Translations under genes and position numbers: made by a program
Part shown: positions 49,280 to 61,520 of the stretch, in pieces
How the letters are laid out: each line of letters begins with the position of its first letter
How positions within the stretch are numbered: the stretch's first letter is position 1
DNA from: Brevipalpus yothersi
Lineage: Eukaryota > Arthropoda > Arachnida > Trombidiformes > Tenuipalpidae
Direction of reading: 5' to 3'
Assembly (NCBI GenBank): GCA_003956705.1
Contig: QZCP01000008.1
Location: 91,327 to 155,326, forward strand
Length of the DNA: 64,000 nt
The notes under the pieces: model-generated
Database searches by the model: none
Seen by the model: the letters and a program-made list of their open reading frames with translations, nothing else
Told to the model about the DNA's origin: nothing

Positions 49280-51475
49280 TATGGTTTGTTCTCTTACTCC
49301 TAGAAATCAGATCTAACGATGGAGAGAAGGGGATCAGTAAAACAGAATTTCTTCCGAATCCATAGAAAAATAAAGCACACAGAATATACCAGCAGCGAGT
49401 GATGTATCGAGTGAGTATGAATGTATCGAGCAGATGCGACTAATCGATATTCATATGAGTCAGTTATTCACTACTACTTATGAGTAGCTACTTTAAATAT
49501 CGAACTGGATGGAAATCAAACTTTCTCATATATGTAAGGTCACCCTATCCACCTATCCAAGAAAAACTAACTTGTGAGTTAGAACTCAAGGCTAGGATGC
49601 TATGACGAAAGTGACGAGTGCTCCTCAACTACTCGATGCATTCATGATTGACTTTTCTTACAGCTCGATACTACTCTCATGAGTTTTTCAAAGCAAACAC
49701 GCATGGCTCTAGGATATTCAAACAGAAGATGGACATTATTCGCACCCATTCACCCGAAAATATGAGCACTTGACCTCAGTCTGCTTCACCATTGAAGTTT
49801 TCCTTGGTTTGAAAAATTTGAAAAGAACAGTATCCATGGATGGCGATTTTTGGCTCCAGCTTGGAATTGTCAGACTCTTATCTTTTCTCATCTATTTTTT
49901 GATAAGAAACACGATAGTGATGTTCTCATGAGTTTTATGCTTTGTTTCTGGATCAAATTGTGAGTGTCTATCTGAACGTTCTGGAAGATCTGCAAAGTTT
50001 CAGCGGGGATAGAGAATGGAAATGAGGCCTCTCTCAGACATTATTCTCTCTAAATTTTATAGGGTTTCGTGAAACTGCATTGCAGATAATCAAGAACAAT
50101 GGTTCCTTGTAAATTCACCAATTTGAGTGACTGGAATGTTCCCGAGCTATGTTGTCTGATGCACTTGGATCTTTTTTGAGATCTGAGCATTGGGTGATGG
50201 AAGCTAAACCACCAGTCAACTCAAAAAGAATGCTTGAGTCACTTGAGTTAGAGATAGAATTATTGAGTTTTGGATCTCGAGAGTGATCCAAGAGTTCTCA
50301 ACTGAGCAATTGTTCTCATCTTCACTCCCACTGATGAATTTTCTGGCTATTTTTCTGGAAAATTTCTGAAGGCACTCAAATGGATCCCAGCAACTGTGGT
50401 CAGTGTCTAGCAGCTTATGGAATGATTGATATGACATGCTCCTATATGACTGATGAGTCAATACTGTCTTGCACATTTGGAGGGAAGATCCTCATTCTTA
50501 GGTTAGCCTCAAATCCCTACCCTGGAATGAATTATCAGAGTGAAACTTCTTCTTAGATTGTTATCTGTTTTCTCTCCCAATGTCGATCAACTGAGCTTGA
50601 GTTCATCATCAAAGGGCGTAATTTCTCCAGATACGACTGCAGAGAAAAGGCCAATGATACTTGAATGATGCCTGGATCATAGTTGATGGCCAGAATTTGA
50701 TTGGAAATGATGGTTGATTCTCCAGCAAGATTTTTAATATACTTGCAGGGAGAGAATCTTTCAGCTGGGTTCCAACTTCGTATTCTCACTGTGAATCATT
50801 TGTGCATTTTATATGACCTCTCAGCTACCCCTAATGAGCATTTCCCATGGAGAACTTCAAGTTTGATGAGGAACGTCAGTGTTGAGCTTGAAGAAATGTT
50901 CCTAAAAATAAAACCAAAGATATTTAATGTTCGAAATCATAAGATTCCGATAATTCGAGATCCATGAGCAGAGTTCATATGATGACCACGATCTCACCTA
51001 CGATAAAAAAAGATGGCCTTTTATCTCATCAGCAAGCCATTGTAAGATGATGCAATTGGTTTTAACGGGAGTTCATGCTGAAATTGGTATCGAAAAAAGA
51101 TGGTCCGATGAATCCTTCGCAGGAAATGACTGACCATACAATCAACTTTGGTTGATGCGCATATTTCTTGTCCAGGTCAAAATTCACCAAATCTACCCGT
51201 GTACCATTGGGCTTCCATCAGCCAGTGTTTTTCCGGGTTTTAGTTTGTCCAAAAAAACACCATATCATGGGCAGATCAAGAGTGTTCGGGTGTTCTGAGA
51301 TCCCATTCAGCATTCTGTGACAGAAACTTACTCAATTGAGCTGGGAGGGAAGTCATTCTTCGTAACTACTCACCATGAAACTGCAGATAATTATGACAAG
51401 AACTGTCAAGTATTGGGTGCTGTGATCATTATTGTTCATCGATCCGAGGGCGTTGTATATACGGGAACAAATTGA
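49280..51475. other. No recognisable gene
   Basis: Short frames (50216-50476 minus; 50553-50789 minus and its shadow 50701-50967 plus). None shows motifs, and no repeat match within the window was seen. Confidence 0.4.
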
Positions 51476-51700
51476 TCACATAATCCAAAAGTCCAGACAC
51501 CACGGCACCGTTGATGATAGAAGGAGGAGAAATCCTGGAAAACCATCGAATTTAGACAATTTCAATGAAGTGATACGAGCTGTAAAAGGAGATGATGGGG
51601 ATAGGTTGTCCACTCGTGAGCTGGCCAGATCTAAGAATGTCTCGCGGTGATATGTCCTCAGGTATTTGAAGAAATCAAAAATGGTCAAGTGAAAAAGTCA
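51476..51700 (+). pseudogene. Helix-turn-helix fragment of a Tc1/mariner-like transposase
   Basis: The plus strand reads a segment with DRLSTRELARSKNVSR, then a TGA stop, then YVLRYLKKSKMVK in the same frame and another stop. The pattern matches the second helix-turn-helix of mariner-type transposases (STREL..N.S..YVLR.LKK). The downstream frame at 51732-52064 has no clear catalytic motif. Decayed. Confidence 0.45.
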
Positions 51701-52539
51701 GATCATCGGTAGTTTAACTTCCCCTCCATTCTTGTTGAGAAAATATTGTGTGATTCGGAGATTTGGAAAATGTGTCACTCACCAAGAACAATACTCAAAT
51801 CAAATGACTGTAATGCTGCTCGAAGGACATGTCCCGAAAAGGGGCTTTTTTGGCCAATGTCTGATTTTGATAAAAATTATATATTCTGATAGAACATCAT
51901 CTACAAATCACTATGATATCAAGTTTGAGATGCCTAGGTCAAAGGTCGCCGAGTTTCCGAGGCTCGAAGTTGAGCACGAAAAGTGTCCAAAATCGCTGAT
52001 TTTCGAAAAAAAAACACACGAAATGCATGATTTCATATTGGATTATTCATGGATGAATTATTAGCATAGTTTACGTCAAGCTTCAGCAAGAGAAAGCGAT
52101 AATCTTAGGTAAATGCTATTTTTTCAATGCATTGATGGAATCTATAGAGCCAATCATGCTGAATCAGTTAATGATTTCTCATGCCTATGATTTCCAATGA
52201 AGATGGCTATTCGAAGATCATATTTCAACAAGCTCGATTGCTTCTCTAGCATTCATCCATTGGTAATGTTTTCTACATCATGTTAGTGAATGAATTATGC
52301 ACATGATTTCTCGTTGAAGATTGTGTATTATTGAAAGAATGAATTGAATATATTATGATTGGATCATACATGGAAAGCAATCGAAGATAGATAGGTGAAT
52401 AAATAATCGAATAAATAAATGAACGACAACAAAATATTCGCCGAGAGTTCTTGGCATTCTGAAAAAAAAGGAAAAAATAGTTGATCAAGAAGATGAACAC
52501 TCATGTTTGTATCGAATACCTACCAATCGCCATGAGAGC
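51701..52539. other. No recognisable gene
   Basis: The 110-codon plus frame at 51732-52064 follows the HTH fragment and could be the rest of a decayed transposase, but nothing in it is diagnostic. Confidence 0.3.
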
Positions 52540-52930
52540 TCTGATTTCTCCCCCAAAGGTCTGAATCGAGAGCATGACCGAGGGGAGCAGCTGGAGCAGG
52601 ACTCTCGAAACCTCTTCCAACGATTTATAACAAGCAAAGTGCCTGCTCACAAGGACTAATAGTTCTCCGGCCAAACATGCAGTACCAGTCCGTAGCTCTA
52701 TCTATGCCTTCTCTATCGATACCGATCAAGACGAATACTTGATGAGCCTTGTTTCTACGAAATCTTGAAGGAAGCTTCGCTCGTAAGAAATAAGGCGAGT
52801 CAACATCAATACCATGGGTGGCAAGAGCTTCAACAAATTCTAATGGCTCTTGATGTAACCTTAATTGGGGAGAGCTGTCTTAGGCTGGACAAAACCCATC
52901 CCTACCTCCACGTGACGCTGGCTGGTTAAC
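52540..52930 (-). pseudogene. Second decayed SWIM-type transposon fragment
   Basis: The minus strand near 52850-52640 reads QVFVLIG..TDWYCMF..GRRTISPCEQALCLL and then a stop. It aligns with 21621-21388 (QVFVLMD..GWYCECKDG..LCSH), but the second Cys and the His of CxC..CxH are changed, so the finger is destroyed. An end-like motif at 52890-52925 is the inverse of that near 20975. Confidence 0.45.
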
Positions 52931-53084
52931 ACCAACAGGGCTCTTGTATCCTCTCTTCACTTGGATGATTCGTCATATTTTCGTTGGATAACAAGTATTC
53001 TTGTCACAACATATGTCATTACATATGGAAAACACATCTTTCCTCCAATAGTGTGATATTCTTCCTATTGTTGATGAGTCATTC

Positions 53085-53560
53085 CTCATCTTATCTCGTA
53101 TCTAGTTGACGATAAGGGAATACTATCAGTCTCGAAAATTGATGCTTCATTTGTGGAAAATGCATAAAAAAGCTTATTTTGACCAACTTCTCCCAACTTC
53201 CGGGTCATGAAATATATCACATCTTATCTCACTATCGATGAGTAATAAGAATATGCTATCACAATCTTGTGTTCATGAGATTTTTTTTCACATCTATCAT
53301 TTTTTTCATCATCCGGAGGATGAGTCATACCTAATCTTATCTCACTTCCGATGAAAGATAAGAAAATATTATCAGTTACGATTTTTACCTATCACTTTTG
53401 AGATATTCTTGAGTTATGAAACAAGAGGCTCATTTTGATCAACTTCTCCCGATTTCGAAGTATGAGATATACCTCAGCTTATCTCTCTATCGATGAGTGA
53501 TAAGAATGTGTTATTAAAATCTTGTGTTCATGAGATTTTTTTTCACCATTTCGAATTCAG
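53085..53560. repeat. Tandem duplication of a GATAAG-rich unit
   Basis: Two units of roughly 245 bases share TTGACCAACTTCTCCC/TTGATCAACTTCTCCC, ATCTTATCTC, CTATCGATGAGT and CTTGTGTTCATGAGATTTTT. Related in vocabulary to the other GATAAG repeats but read in the opposite sense. Confidence 0.65.
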
Positions 53561-55320
53561 TGCATCTGGCATAATTTTAGACCTCATATTCGTAATCCTC
53601 GTCAAAAGTTCAGCTAAGATCGATCAAAATTTTCAAAATCAAGAATGAGCCATTTCCGGACATGTCTTTATTTGTCTTTATTTGAATCACTGTTCGAAAA
53701 TTGATCATTTTCTTCATCATCATCATTGAGTGATCAATTGATTCAATTCATTTATTCGATATGATCATTACAAGCAATTGTCAAGAAAATTATGTTGCAT
53801 GAATGTTAAGATTTCCGAAAAATGTGGAAAGGATGGCTTAATATTCACATAATCAGCTTGATTCGGTTGAATTCAATTGGGACTCCATTAAATACAGCTG
53901 GTTTCGACCCACTGGACAATTTGTTCAGGTAATCGAAGTTTGTTTGGATATTCCATGTGATAATCTTCAGTTTAAGTCTAACTCTGACCATAATTCCGGA
54001 CTCACTCAGTACTTTTCATACTTTTTTCACAAGAGAAGTTGGTGCAGGAGAAATCTAGGCAGAATGAAAATATCTTTATCTGGTCTTGAGCAATGTATAG
54101 TTTGGAGAGCTTTTCAGCTGATAGAAATTTTCAATTTCATCAGATTTTTCACCCCTCTCGGGAGCTTGGGAAGCCACTCTCACATCATGGAGATCGAAAT
54201 TCATTAGAAAAAATTCAGAATACATCGAGATTAGAAAATATTTATCATCTCGTTATTGTTGAGTAGGGGCCTCAAATGATACTCAAGGATGTTCGAATCC
54301 TCGTACACAGTAAGGAGTTATGCATAGATTTGTCAGGAGAACTACTTTATGATAGAGGTATCACGTATCTTCACGTTTTTGTTCGACCGTATCTTGAGAT
54401 ATTGGATGCATCAAAATAGTTTGATAATTTTCCAAGAGTGGACTCTCTTCGCCCAGGCATGGTTGGAAGCAGAACCTGGGCCCTTTGGCTGGAATACTTA
54501 TTAAAACCATTCATGAACACTTGGTTTTGGGAGGAATTTATCTCACTCAGATGAGTATCGTTAGGTTGCATGAATTGGAACTTATTTGGTTTCTTACAAC
54601 GAATCAGAGATGAACATCAACTTAGGCAACATAGCTACTTCCACATCGATCATTCACTGTCATGTTCCATGGAGCTCTCCAGCTCTACCCGTGATCCATG
54701 TGGTATTCTGGGAATAAACTGTCATGAAGTTTACTAACTTCATGATTACATTGCTCTAGGCTTTCGAGAGCCCTGATTAGAAAGAGAATAGCAATAGTAT
54801 CATAACACGTGAGGTTTGTTAATTATTCTCTCGCTGGTTAAAAACGTTATTCCAAGGCTAAAGTCTAACTTCAGATGGTTTGTGCAGATCATTACCGTTT
54901 CTTCTGCATCTGGAATCGTGCAAGAGTTATTTTGGAAACCTTCGAGATCTCCTATAATCAAAGCTTCTAGAAGCTATGCTATTCAAAGACAGCTCGGTTC
55001 AAAGGTAACTCGGATCTCAGACTTTCAACCGATGACTTTGGTGTCAGCTCGTAGGCTTGACCATCGGTGGTTTGCTCACGAGCTATCTTTCTCATTCTTT
55101 CTCTACCTCTTTTCTCCTTTACTATGAGTCGCTGTTAGGCCTTGTTAGATCGGTTCTGACAAACTGTTTTGAATATGTTGAGCACAGTCAAACCGTCATC
55201 AGCTTCCATTCCCTTGACCGTGGGTACAGAATGGACCATCAGATTTTGGTGAATTTGTATCGGTATCACTGATTCAATTTCCATTTCCACTACCCCACTT
55301 GTACAGACCAAATGATTTGC
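53561..55320. other. No supported gene; possibly decayed pol sequence
   Basis: Lies downstream of the gag-like frames at 55321-56460 on their strand, where a pol region would be expected. I found no protease, reverse transcriptase or integrase motif. Confidence 0.3.
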
Positions 55321-56460
55321 TTACTTTCTTTCATCTTTACATCCTCTTTCTTGGCCTCCTCTACCAGCAATCATCAAATTAGAACACTCATTGGAAAATT
55401 TAGAAACTGTATTGGTAGGAGCTTGTAGCCAATTCCCACAGATAAGCATCGAAGTGAAACTGCGTCCATTAGTGTTCGTCATAGAGTCAATTTGTTGAGA
55501 ATCGTCTTGATACATTTCCATGGGATTTCCTTTTTCATAGTCTCCCATACCCTGTTTGCCACCATTGACGGAACCATCAGTACATGTATTATTTTCACTT
55601 CCATAAACATTGTTTGTATCGGAATAACTCGCCTGTTGATAGATATTTTCATCATTAATCTCCTCATCTTGCATTCTCAACTCACAATCTCTAGCTTTAT
55701 TCCCCTCACTGTGGCAATAATAACAAACAATTCTCTTTCTTATTGAATTTTGACTATTTGATCCTCTTGAAATATTGTTCACCTTATCAGTTAAATCTTT
55801 TATATTTTCATTCATACTCTAGATTACTTGAATCACATTATTATCATTTCTATTAACCACTTTCACTTCAGTTCGATTCTGATAAAAACATTCAACTTTT
55901 GGAGCTGCTATGACAAATTCTTCAATTATCTGAGGATCCATAATGGCAATTCTCCCTTTTAATCCTTCATCCAAGCCTCTCCTGATAGAGAAAAGCTTTC
56001 TGACTTCATCCATATTCTCATCAAACTTCTCACACAAATATTTCATCCGATAAATATAGACATAACTAGGCTCATTCGTTCGTTGCTTATTATTCATTAT
56101 CCCTCTGGAAAATACTGATGGATAATCTTGAGACACCATTATTCTCATCATTTCATTTCTCACTTTCTCATAAGTGTCCAAAAGTTTACCAGGACCGATC
56201 ATATGTTTTGTTGCTTTGTACCAAGCTTTAGCACCACCTCCCAGATAAACTGGAAGAGAGACTAAACGATTATAGTTCGTCCAGCCTAATCTAGTTGTAA
56301 TTTCTTCATAATTATCCAACTATTCGATGATATCATGGTGAATATGATTTCCAGAAAAATATGGAATTGAATTCCCGTCTCCACCTCTAGTAGTGGTGAT
56401 AAAATTATCTGGAAAGGTATTCAACATTATAGACTCTTCTTCAGCTTTTAGCTGGCCCAC
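55321..56460 (-). pseudogene. Retrotransposon gag-like gene interrupted by two TAG codons
   Basis: One minus-strand frame runs from about 56440 to 55321 and is interrupted only by TAG at about 56321 and 55819. It contains a capsid-like segment (LVSLPVYLGGGAKAWYKA, typical of gypsy/Pao-type gag) and, nearer the C-terminus, a zinc knuckle CYYCHSEGNKARDC in which the usual His is Asn. The rest of the C-terminus is polar. No LTRs or pol were found. Either a decaying copy or a fragment. Confidence 0.65.
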
Positions 56461-56705
56461 AAAATAAATGAATCAATTGAAGTGCTTTCATATCTCAACA
56501 TTACCCACAATTCAACCAATGAGATCACACAAATTGAACCAAAAATTAGAATATATATCTCATACACACAAAATAAGAACGCAATTCAGTATCATTCGTT
56601 TCGAAAAAAATAAACTCAGAATAATAATAATAATAATGATAATTTCTTATAAACATTCAATGGTTGACTCACTGTGCCTTTGAATCGAAATTGAGAGCCC
56701 TCACT

Positions 56706-57345
56706 TATACGGGGTGTTTCAGAGAAATATGACGAGTTTGAAACGCTTATATCTTGAGGACCCTTCAGAGAATTTTGGAAATTCTTTCGATATTGTACAG
56801 TAAAAACGTGTAAATTTTGTTTGCCATAAGTTTCGAAGGAGTCCGATAAGTTTCCAGGATAGATAACAGGGTCCAAAGTGAAAATTTGGGATATCTCGGC
56901 TGGTGGGTAGAATTTCGACTAAGTGATGACATTTTTGGTTCTCAGGCCAAAATAAGTCTAATTCACGATTCTCAAGCTATTCTCATCTCTCAAGGGGTGC
57001 TGAGGAAGCCTCAAGTTTGGTCGAAGGGGATTAAGTTCGATCTCTCGCTTTCTTATCTCTTATCTTATCGATCTCGGACCAACTTCATAAGATGTGATTT
57101 TTTATGAGAATTCCAAAAATGTCATCTCTTAGTCGAAATTCTACCCACCAGCCAAGATATCCCAAATTTTTACTTTGCACCCTGTTTTCTATCCTGGAAA
57201 TTTATCGGACTCCTTTGAAACTTATGGCAAACAAAACATACACGTTTTTACTGTACAATATCGAAAGAATTTCCAAAATTCTCTGAAGAGTCCTCAAGAT
57301 ATAAGCGTTTCAAACTCATCATATTACTCTGAAACACCCTGTATA
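56706..57345. mobile_element. Fold-back element with 235-bp arms
   Basis: Left arm 56706-56940 and right arm 57111-57345 are near-perfect inverted repeats around a 170-base centre. The ends are TATACGGGGTGTTTCAGAG and its complement, with TATA on both sides. Similar termini are seen at 13625 and 26240, and a single arm at 22302-22550. No coding capacity: the short frames inside are mirror images of one another. It would form a long hairpin in RNA or single-stranded DNA. Confidence 0.9.
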
Positions 57346-58882
57346 TAATTCATTCATCAGCAAATGAAGTTCACTAGATTTTTCGAATAGTTTTCCACAA
57401 TCGAGATGTTGAGAATCGATTACAATAGGCTACTATCGTTGACATGTCCATTCACTTGGAGTTCGAACAATTGAAGTGAATGGAGTAGTTGATAAGAGAA
57501 AGAGATGAAATCAATTTTCAGTAAATCAAGAATCATTCCATCTAGGATGATCATATGGTGAAGGAACAACATTGGATATTGATGACTTGACTATATGTCA
57601 GAATAGATTGATTTGTATCGAATCGTAATCAGTGAAACGACAATTGATGGAGACTAGATTCAGACTAAATGAATCATAGCCACAACAGCAACAACAAGAC
57701 ATTTTTTTGTGCCTGTGGTTGGCAACAGTTTTTGAAGTTTTTCATACATTTTCTTTGAGTAAGATTCACTTAAAAATAGTCCTAGTCTCTTATCATACTT
57801 TTAAGAACATTCTAAAGGTTTTGGGATTTCAGTGAAATACTGTTGCTGTTGCTCATGGTAATAGCAAATTATCCTTGGAGGTAGATTTTTCCGGAAGCAA
57901 TTCTCACCATTCACTTGGTGAACAAATTACTTGACAACAAATCATTTAAGGGTAGCTTAAAAGATTCGTGGCTAAACTATTCTATTTTCACTTCTTCCTT
58001 GATCAATTGATTCTTAAGAGTCATCCAAAAAACTATTCCGAATTTTCACACTTCCATCATATGCGACAACGAAAAACATATCATGATTTTCTCTCAGAAA
58101 AATACTCAAGATGCTCGTAGTATAAGCGATGAATCATCAACTGAGCAACCTGAGGCGATATGTTCATAGGGGTGATCTTTTTTCAAAATTACCCATTCAC
58201 AAGGATATAGCACTAATGCATCACGGAAGAAGATTACTCACCCAATTCTAACAGTTACTCGATCAATGAAACAAATATCGATGGTAAACCATCCAGCGAA
58301 AGAATCTGTTACACTCGAAATTCATTCACTAACGAATCTCATTCCAGCATTCACTTCCTTCAAGACAACGAGAGGATAATTTTAGCGAAAGAAACTATTT
58401 ATTTGGAGGATGAATCTCGCTGATGAGACCCATAATATTCTTAAATATTCTCACTAATTAGATTCAATATTTATTTCAATCATAATCAGCACAACTTAAT
58501 ATAAAAATCTCAACTTTTGCACAGTGAAATTCATCCTCACCGGAGGCTCCAAAATGCAACCGAGATTTCGGTGCATCACTAAAAATAATGTTTCCACCAC
58601 CAAAATCATGAGCAAAGTGTTATTTTTGATCCGAAGATATACTGTATATATTCTTACAAGTGAGGCAGAGAGAGAGAGACATACATACATACAGAGAGAG
58701 AGCGAGAGAAGAACTCAGTCCTTTTCTAACCCTTTCAAGGATAGCCTGAATACTTGCCAACATTCCTCGACCAAGAAGTCACAGTCTATTTTTGACTTGC
58801 AATTCAACCGTTGGAACAGTTTAGAACGCCATAAGAGAGAATTTATAACTTTAAGTAGATTGAAGCGCGCAACTTGATCATG
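57346..58882. other. Gene-poor stretch with microsatellites
   Basis: A CATA/GAGA-rich tract lies at about 58665-58715. The 117-codon plus frame 58524-58877 crosses it and has no recognisable motif. Confidence 0.4.
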
Positions 58883-58968
58883 TCTGGGTATATCGGGTTC
58901 TTTTTTCTATCAGGATAGAGGCTCATCTGGGTATATCGGGTTCTTTTTTCTATCAGAATAGAGGCTCA
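58883..58968. repeat. 43-bp direct tandem duplication
   Basis: Two adjacent 43-base units, TCTGGGTATATCGGGTTC.., differ at one position (CAGGATAG and CAGAATAG). It lies just before the inverted-repeat element at 58998. Confidence 0.9.
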
Positions 58969-58997
58969 TAGAATTAGGCCCAGCTCCTCAGTGATTA

Positions 58998-59500
58998 GTC
59001 CAAAGGACAATTTCCAAAACTGCCCATGCTCAGATTTTCTTGAAACTTTCTTATCAGATGTTATCAGGTGTGATAAGACCAAAAATTGAGTTATGAATTC
59101 TCCGTGACATACACTCCCAGAGATATGGCTTTTCTTCTAACTCAGCAACATGTCATTGTATCGTAATGAAAGTAGTATCATAGGACTTCTTATCGAGAGT
59201 GTGATGAGATAAGCTTTGATTGATCCACTATAGATAATGAATGTTGGTCAAAAATTGATTTATCTTCACTGTTCAACAGCGAACTTTGAACCGAGGGACT
59301 TAGTAATCTCCTGGTGCTACTCAGATCTCTGGTTCAAAGTTCGTTCTCGAACAGTAAAGATGAATCGATTTCCAACCAACATTCATCAATCTATGGTGAA
59401 TGAATCATCTGATAAGAAAGTTTCAAAAAAATCTGGGCATGGGCAGTTTCCCATCAAAAATGAGCATTGTTCTCCACTAAAATTTGTTCAGCATAGTAGG
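58998..59500. mobile_element. GATAAG family member with inverted-repeat structure
   Basis: The left end AAAGGACAATTTCC..GCCCATGCTCAG and TTTCTTATCAGATG is mirrored at 59405-59480 (CATCTGATAAGAAAGTTTC..GGGCATGGGCAG). A second inverted pair lies inside: ATGTTGGTCAAAAATTG..GAACTTTGAACC at 59232-59295 and its mirror at 59328-59390. The left arm has about 150 bases missing from the right arm. This copy shows that the dispersed GATAAG repeats are probably fold-back or MITE-like elements. Confidence 0.75.
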
Positions 59501-60320
59501 CAATAATATATCTTGAATATACATGTAGATTAGCTTCAATCAGATAGACTGACTGAAACCCAAGGGGAACAGGATCAAAAATAATCCCCACCAAAACCCC
59601 ACCCAACCTTATGTACGATGCACGTTGAGTTTCCTATTCTGTTTCGTTCAGAATTTATATTCAATTTACGAGAGGAACTAATAAATCTATCTATTTCTCG
59701 TTAAAAAATATAACGTTGATTAGCTCTAAATAAATTGACCCAAGATTCACAGAGGTATTATATGGCTGATGACTATATGGCGATGGACAACGGGCTAGTC
59801 ACAAACTTCCCATCATACATCCTCTATTGTCTCCAGAATTCTCAACTACGCGAAGTGTCGTATCAAACCTAGGTCCAAATCCTTTTTTAATGTCAAAGTA
59901 TTGAACAATCTCTGGCATACGAAGAACTGCTTCTCTCTCTCACACCATGCTAATAGTGTGCCACGTACGCATGAAGCAAGAGCGTGGAAGTCCAGTTGTT
60001 TTCGATTTCATATTTGATAATAATCCTTTGCAAGAGAGATCCAATAGTTCGGCATAGTATATTCTTGATAGCAATTGAAATTGGCATCTTTTCCATGTTT
60101 TTTTGCAAATGAATTATTTCACCGAAGATTCGCCATGAAACATGATTGGTAGTCAGTTATAGTAGACTAGTCTCTTGTTCTTTCAGTGCAGAAACATTGC
60201 TGATTATCTTTTTCAGCTTATCAGAAGATTATGCATTGTATTGCTCATGAGATGTTGATCCATAATTTTTCTATCTAGTTCTGAATATATTCCAGAGTAG
60301 TATATCAAACTAAGTGGCAA
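59501..60320. other. No recognisable gene
   Basis: AT-rich intergenic DNA. No frame with a motif. Confidence 0.4.
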
Positions 60321-60823
60321 TTGATGGAGCTGCATATTGGGTTAGCTTGTGAGATATGCTCTCTCTCTGATAAGCGGGAAGGGATTTTGATATCCATGGA
60401 GGATCACATCTACCAAAGCATTATGAATATCACCTTGAAAATGCTATGGATGATCCCCAAGAGAAACTCTCGTATGGCTCATTCCATTCTGTTTGTTCAA
60501 ATATTCTCAACTGGTTTATTGAAAGTTTTGGATGTGCCCTCCAATCGTTTCTGGCTAGCTGTTAACGCTTTCTCTCACTACATGAGTGTACTATTTTTGG
60601 CAACTATCATGAAAGTAACACCTTCAGAAGCACTTTTCAAATCACTAGACGGTTGTCCACTCTGGTACAAGTCAGAATTCAAATCAGGAAGTGATAGATA
60701 AAGAGGAGAAAATTTGTCAGGACTCTCGGAGATCAAATCCTCCAGAAGATCATTGGATGCATTCCGAGCTCGGAAGAGAAGAATCCCTCCACTAGGTAGA
60801 ATCATCTACTCTCGATAGTGCAG
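60321..60823 (+). pseudogene. NRF-6-like acyltransferase fragment cut by a repeat
   Basis: The plus strand matches the last-but-two and last-but-one exons of copy A: MELHIGLACE..SDKREGIL corresponds to the segment ending at 9521, and PKRNSRMAHSILFVQIFSTGL to the start of the exon at 9460. The frame stops after residue 126 (60701). DNA similarity continues to CATCTACTCTCGATAGTGC at about 60823 (copy A: ATCTACTTTCGATAATGCT near 9070). It then ends directly at the GGACAATGCCC end of a GATAAG repeat. No other exons. Confidence 0.75.
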
Positions 60824-60824
60824 C

Positions 60825-61520
60825 AAAGGACAATGCCCATTCTCTATGGGAAACCTGCTCATGCTTAGATTTCGATGAAACTTTCTTATCTCATGTTATC
60901 AATTGTGATAAGACCAAAAAACTAATTTGAAACTCGGTATGACTCATACTTCCAGAGATGAAGCCATTTTCTTCTTCTCTGCTATCTGGGAAACGAGTAG
61001 TCATATCGAGATAAAAATGGTATCATTTTAATTCTTATCACAAATGTGATAAGATAATAATTTTCTCATGGTTTTTGAAAAATGATAAGGTGATCGGAAA
61101 TAGATTTATCATTCCCTGGAAAAACCAGATTTGGAACCAAGGTGGTGATAACACTATCATATTTCTCACAACCGATAAGATAAGTCTGTACACAAACCAT
61201 GAAAGAGACTCGGGGACAAGTTGGTCAAAAATCAATATATCTTTTTTACAGAAAAACTGGGCAGGAGTCCAAAAAAATGATAGGATTATTTTATCTCTCA
61301 TGATTAATTAGATAAGATAAGGTATATTTCATGCTCACACCATTGGAACAAAGTGGTCAGAAATCAATATATTCTCTTCACAAAAAAAATAAACGTGAAA
61401 CCAGAATACTGATAAGATTATTTTATCTCCCATAATTGATTAGATAAGATAAAGCATATTTCAAGCCTACAGGATTGATACAAGTTAGTCGGAAAAACGA
61501 ATTCTCTCATGTCAAGATCG
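60825..61520. repeat. GATAAG-rich repeat, copy 5, with internal tandem units
   Basis: Starts AAAGGACAATGCCCATTCTC and contains GAAACTTTCTTATC and GTGATAAGACC. It is aligned throughout with 20151-20835, including about three internal units with GATTATTTTATCTC and GATAAGATAA. The left end abuts a truncated acyltransferase fragment. Confidence 0.8.
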
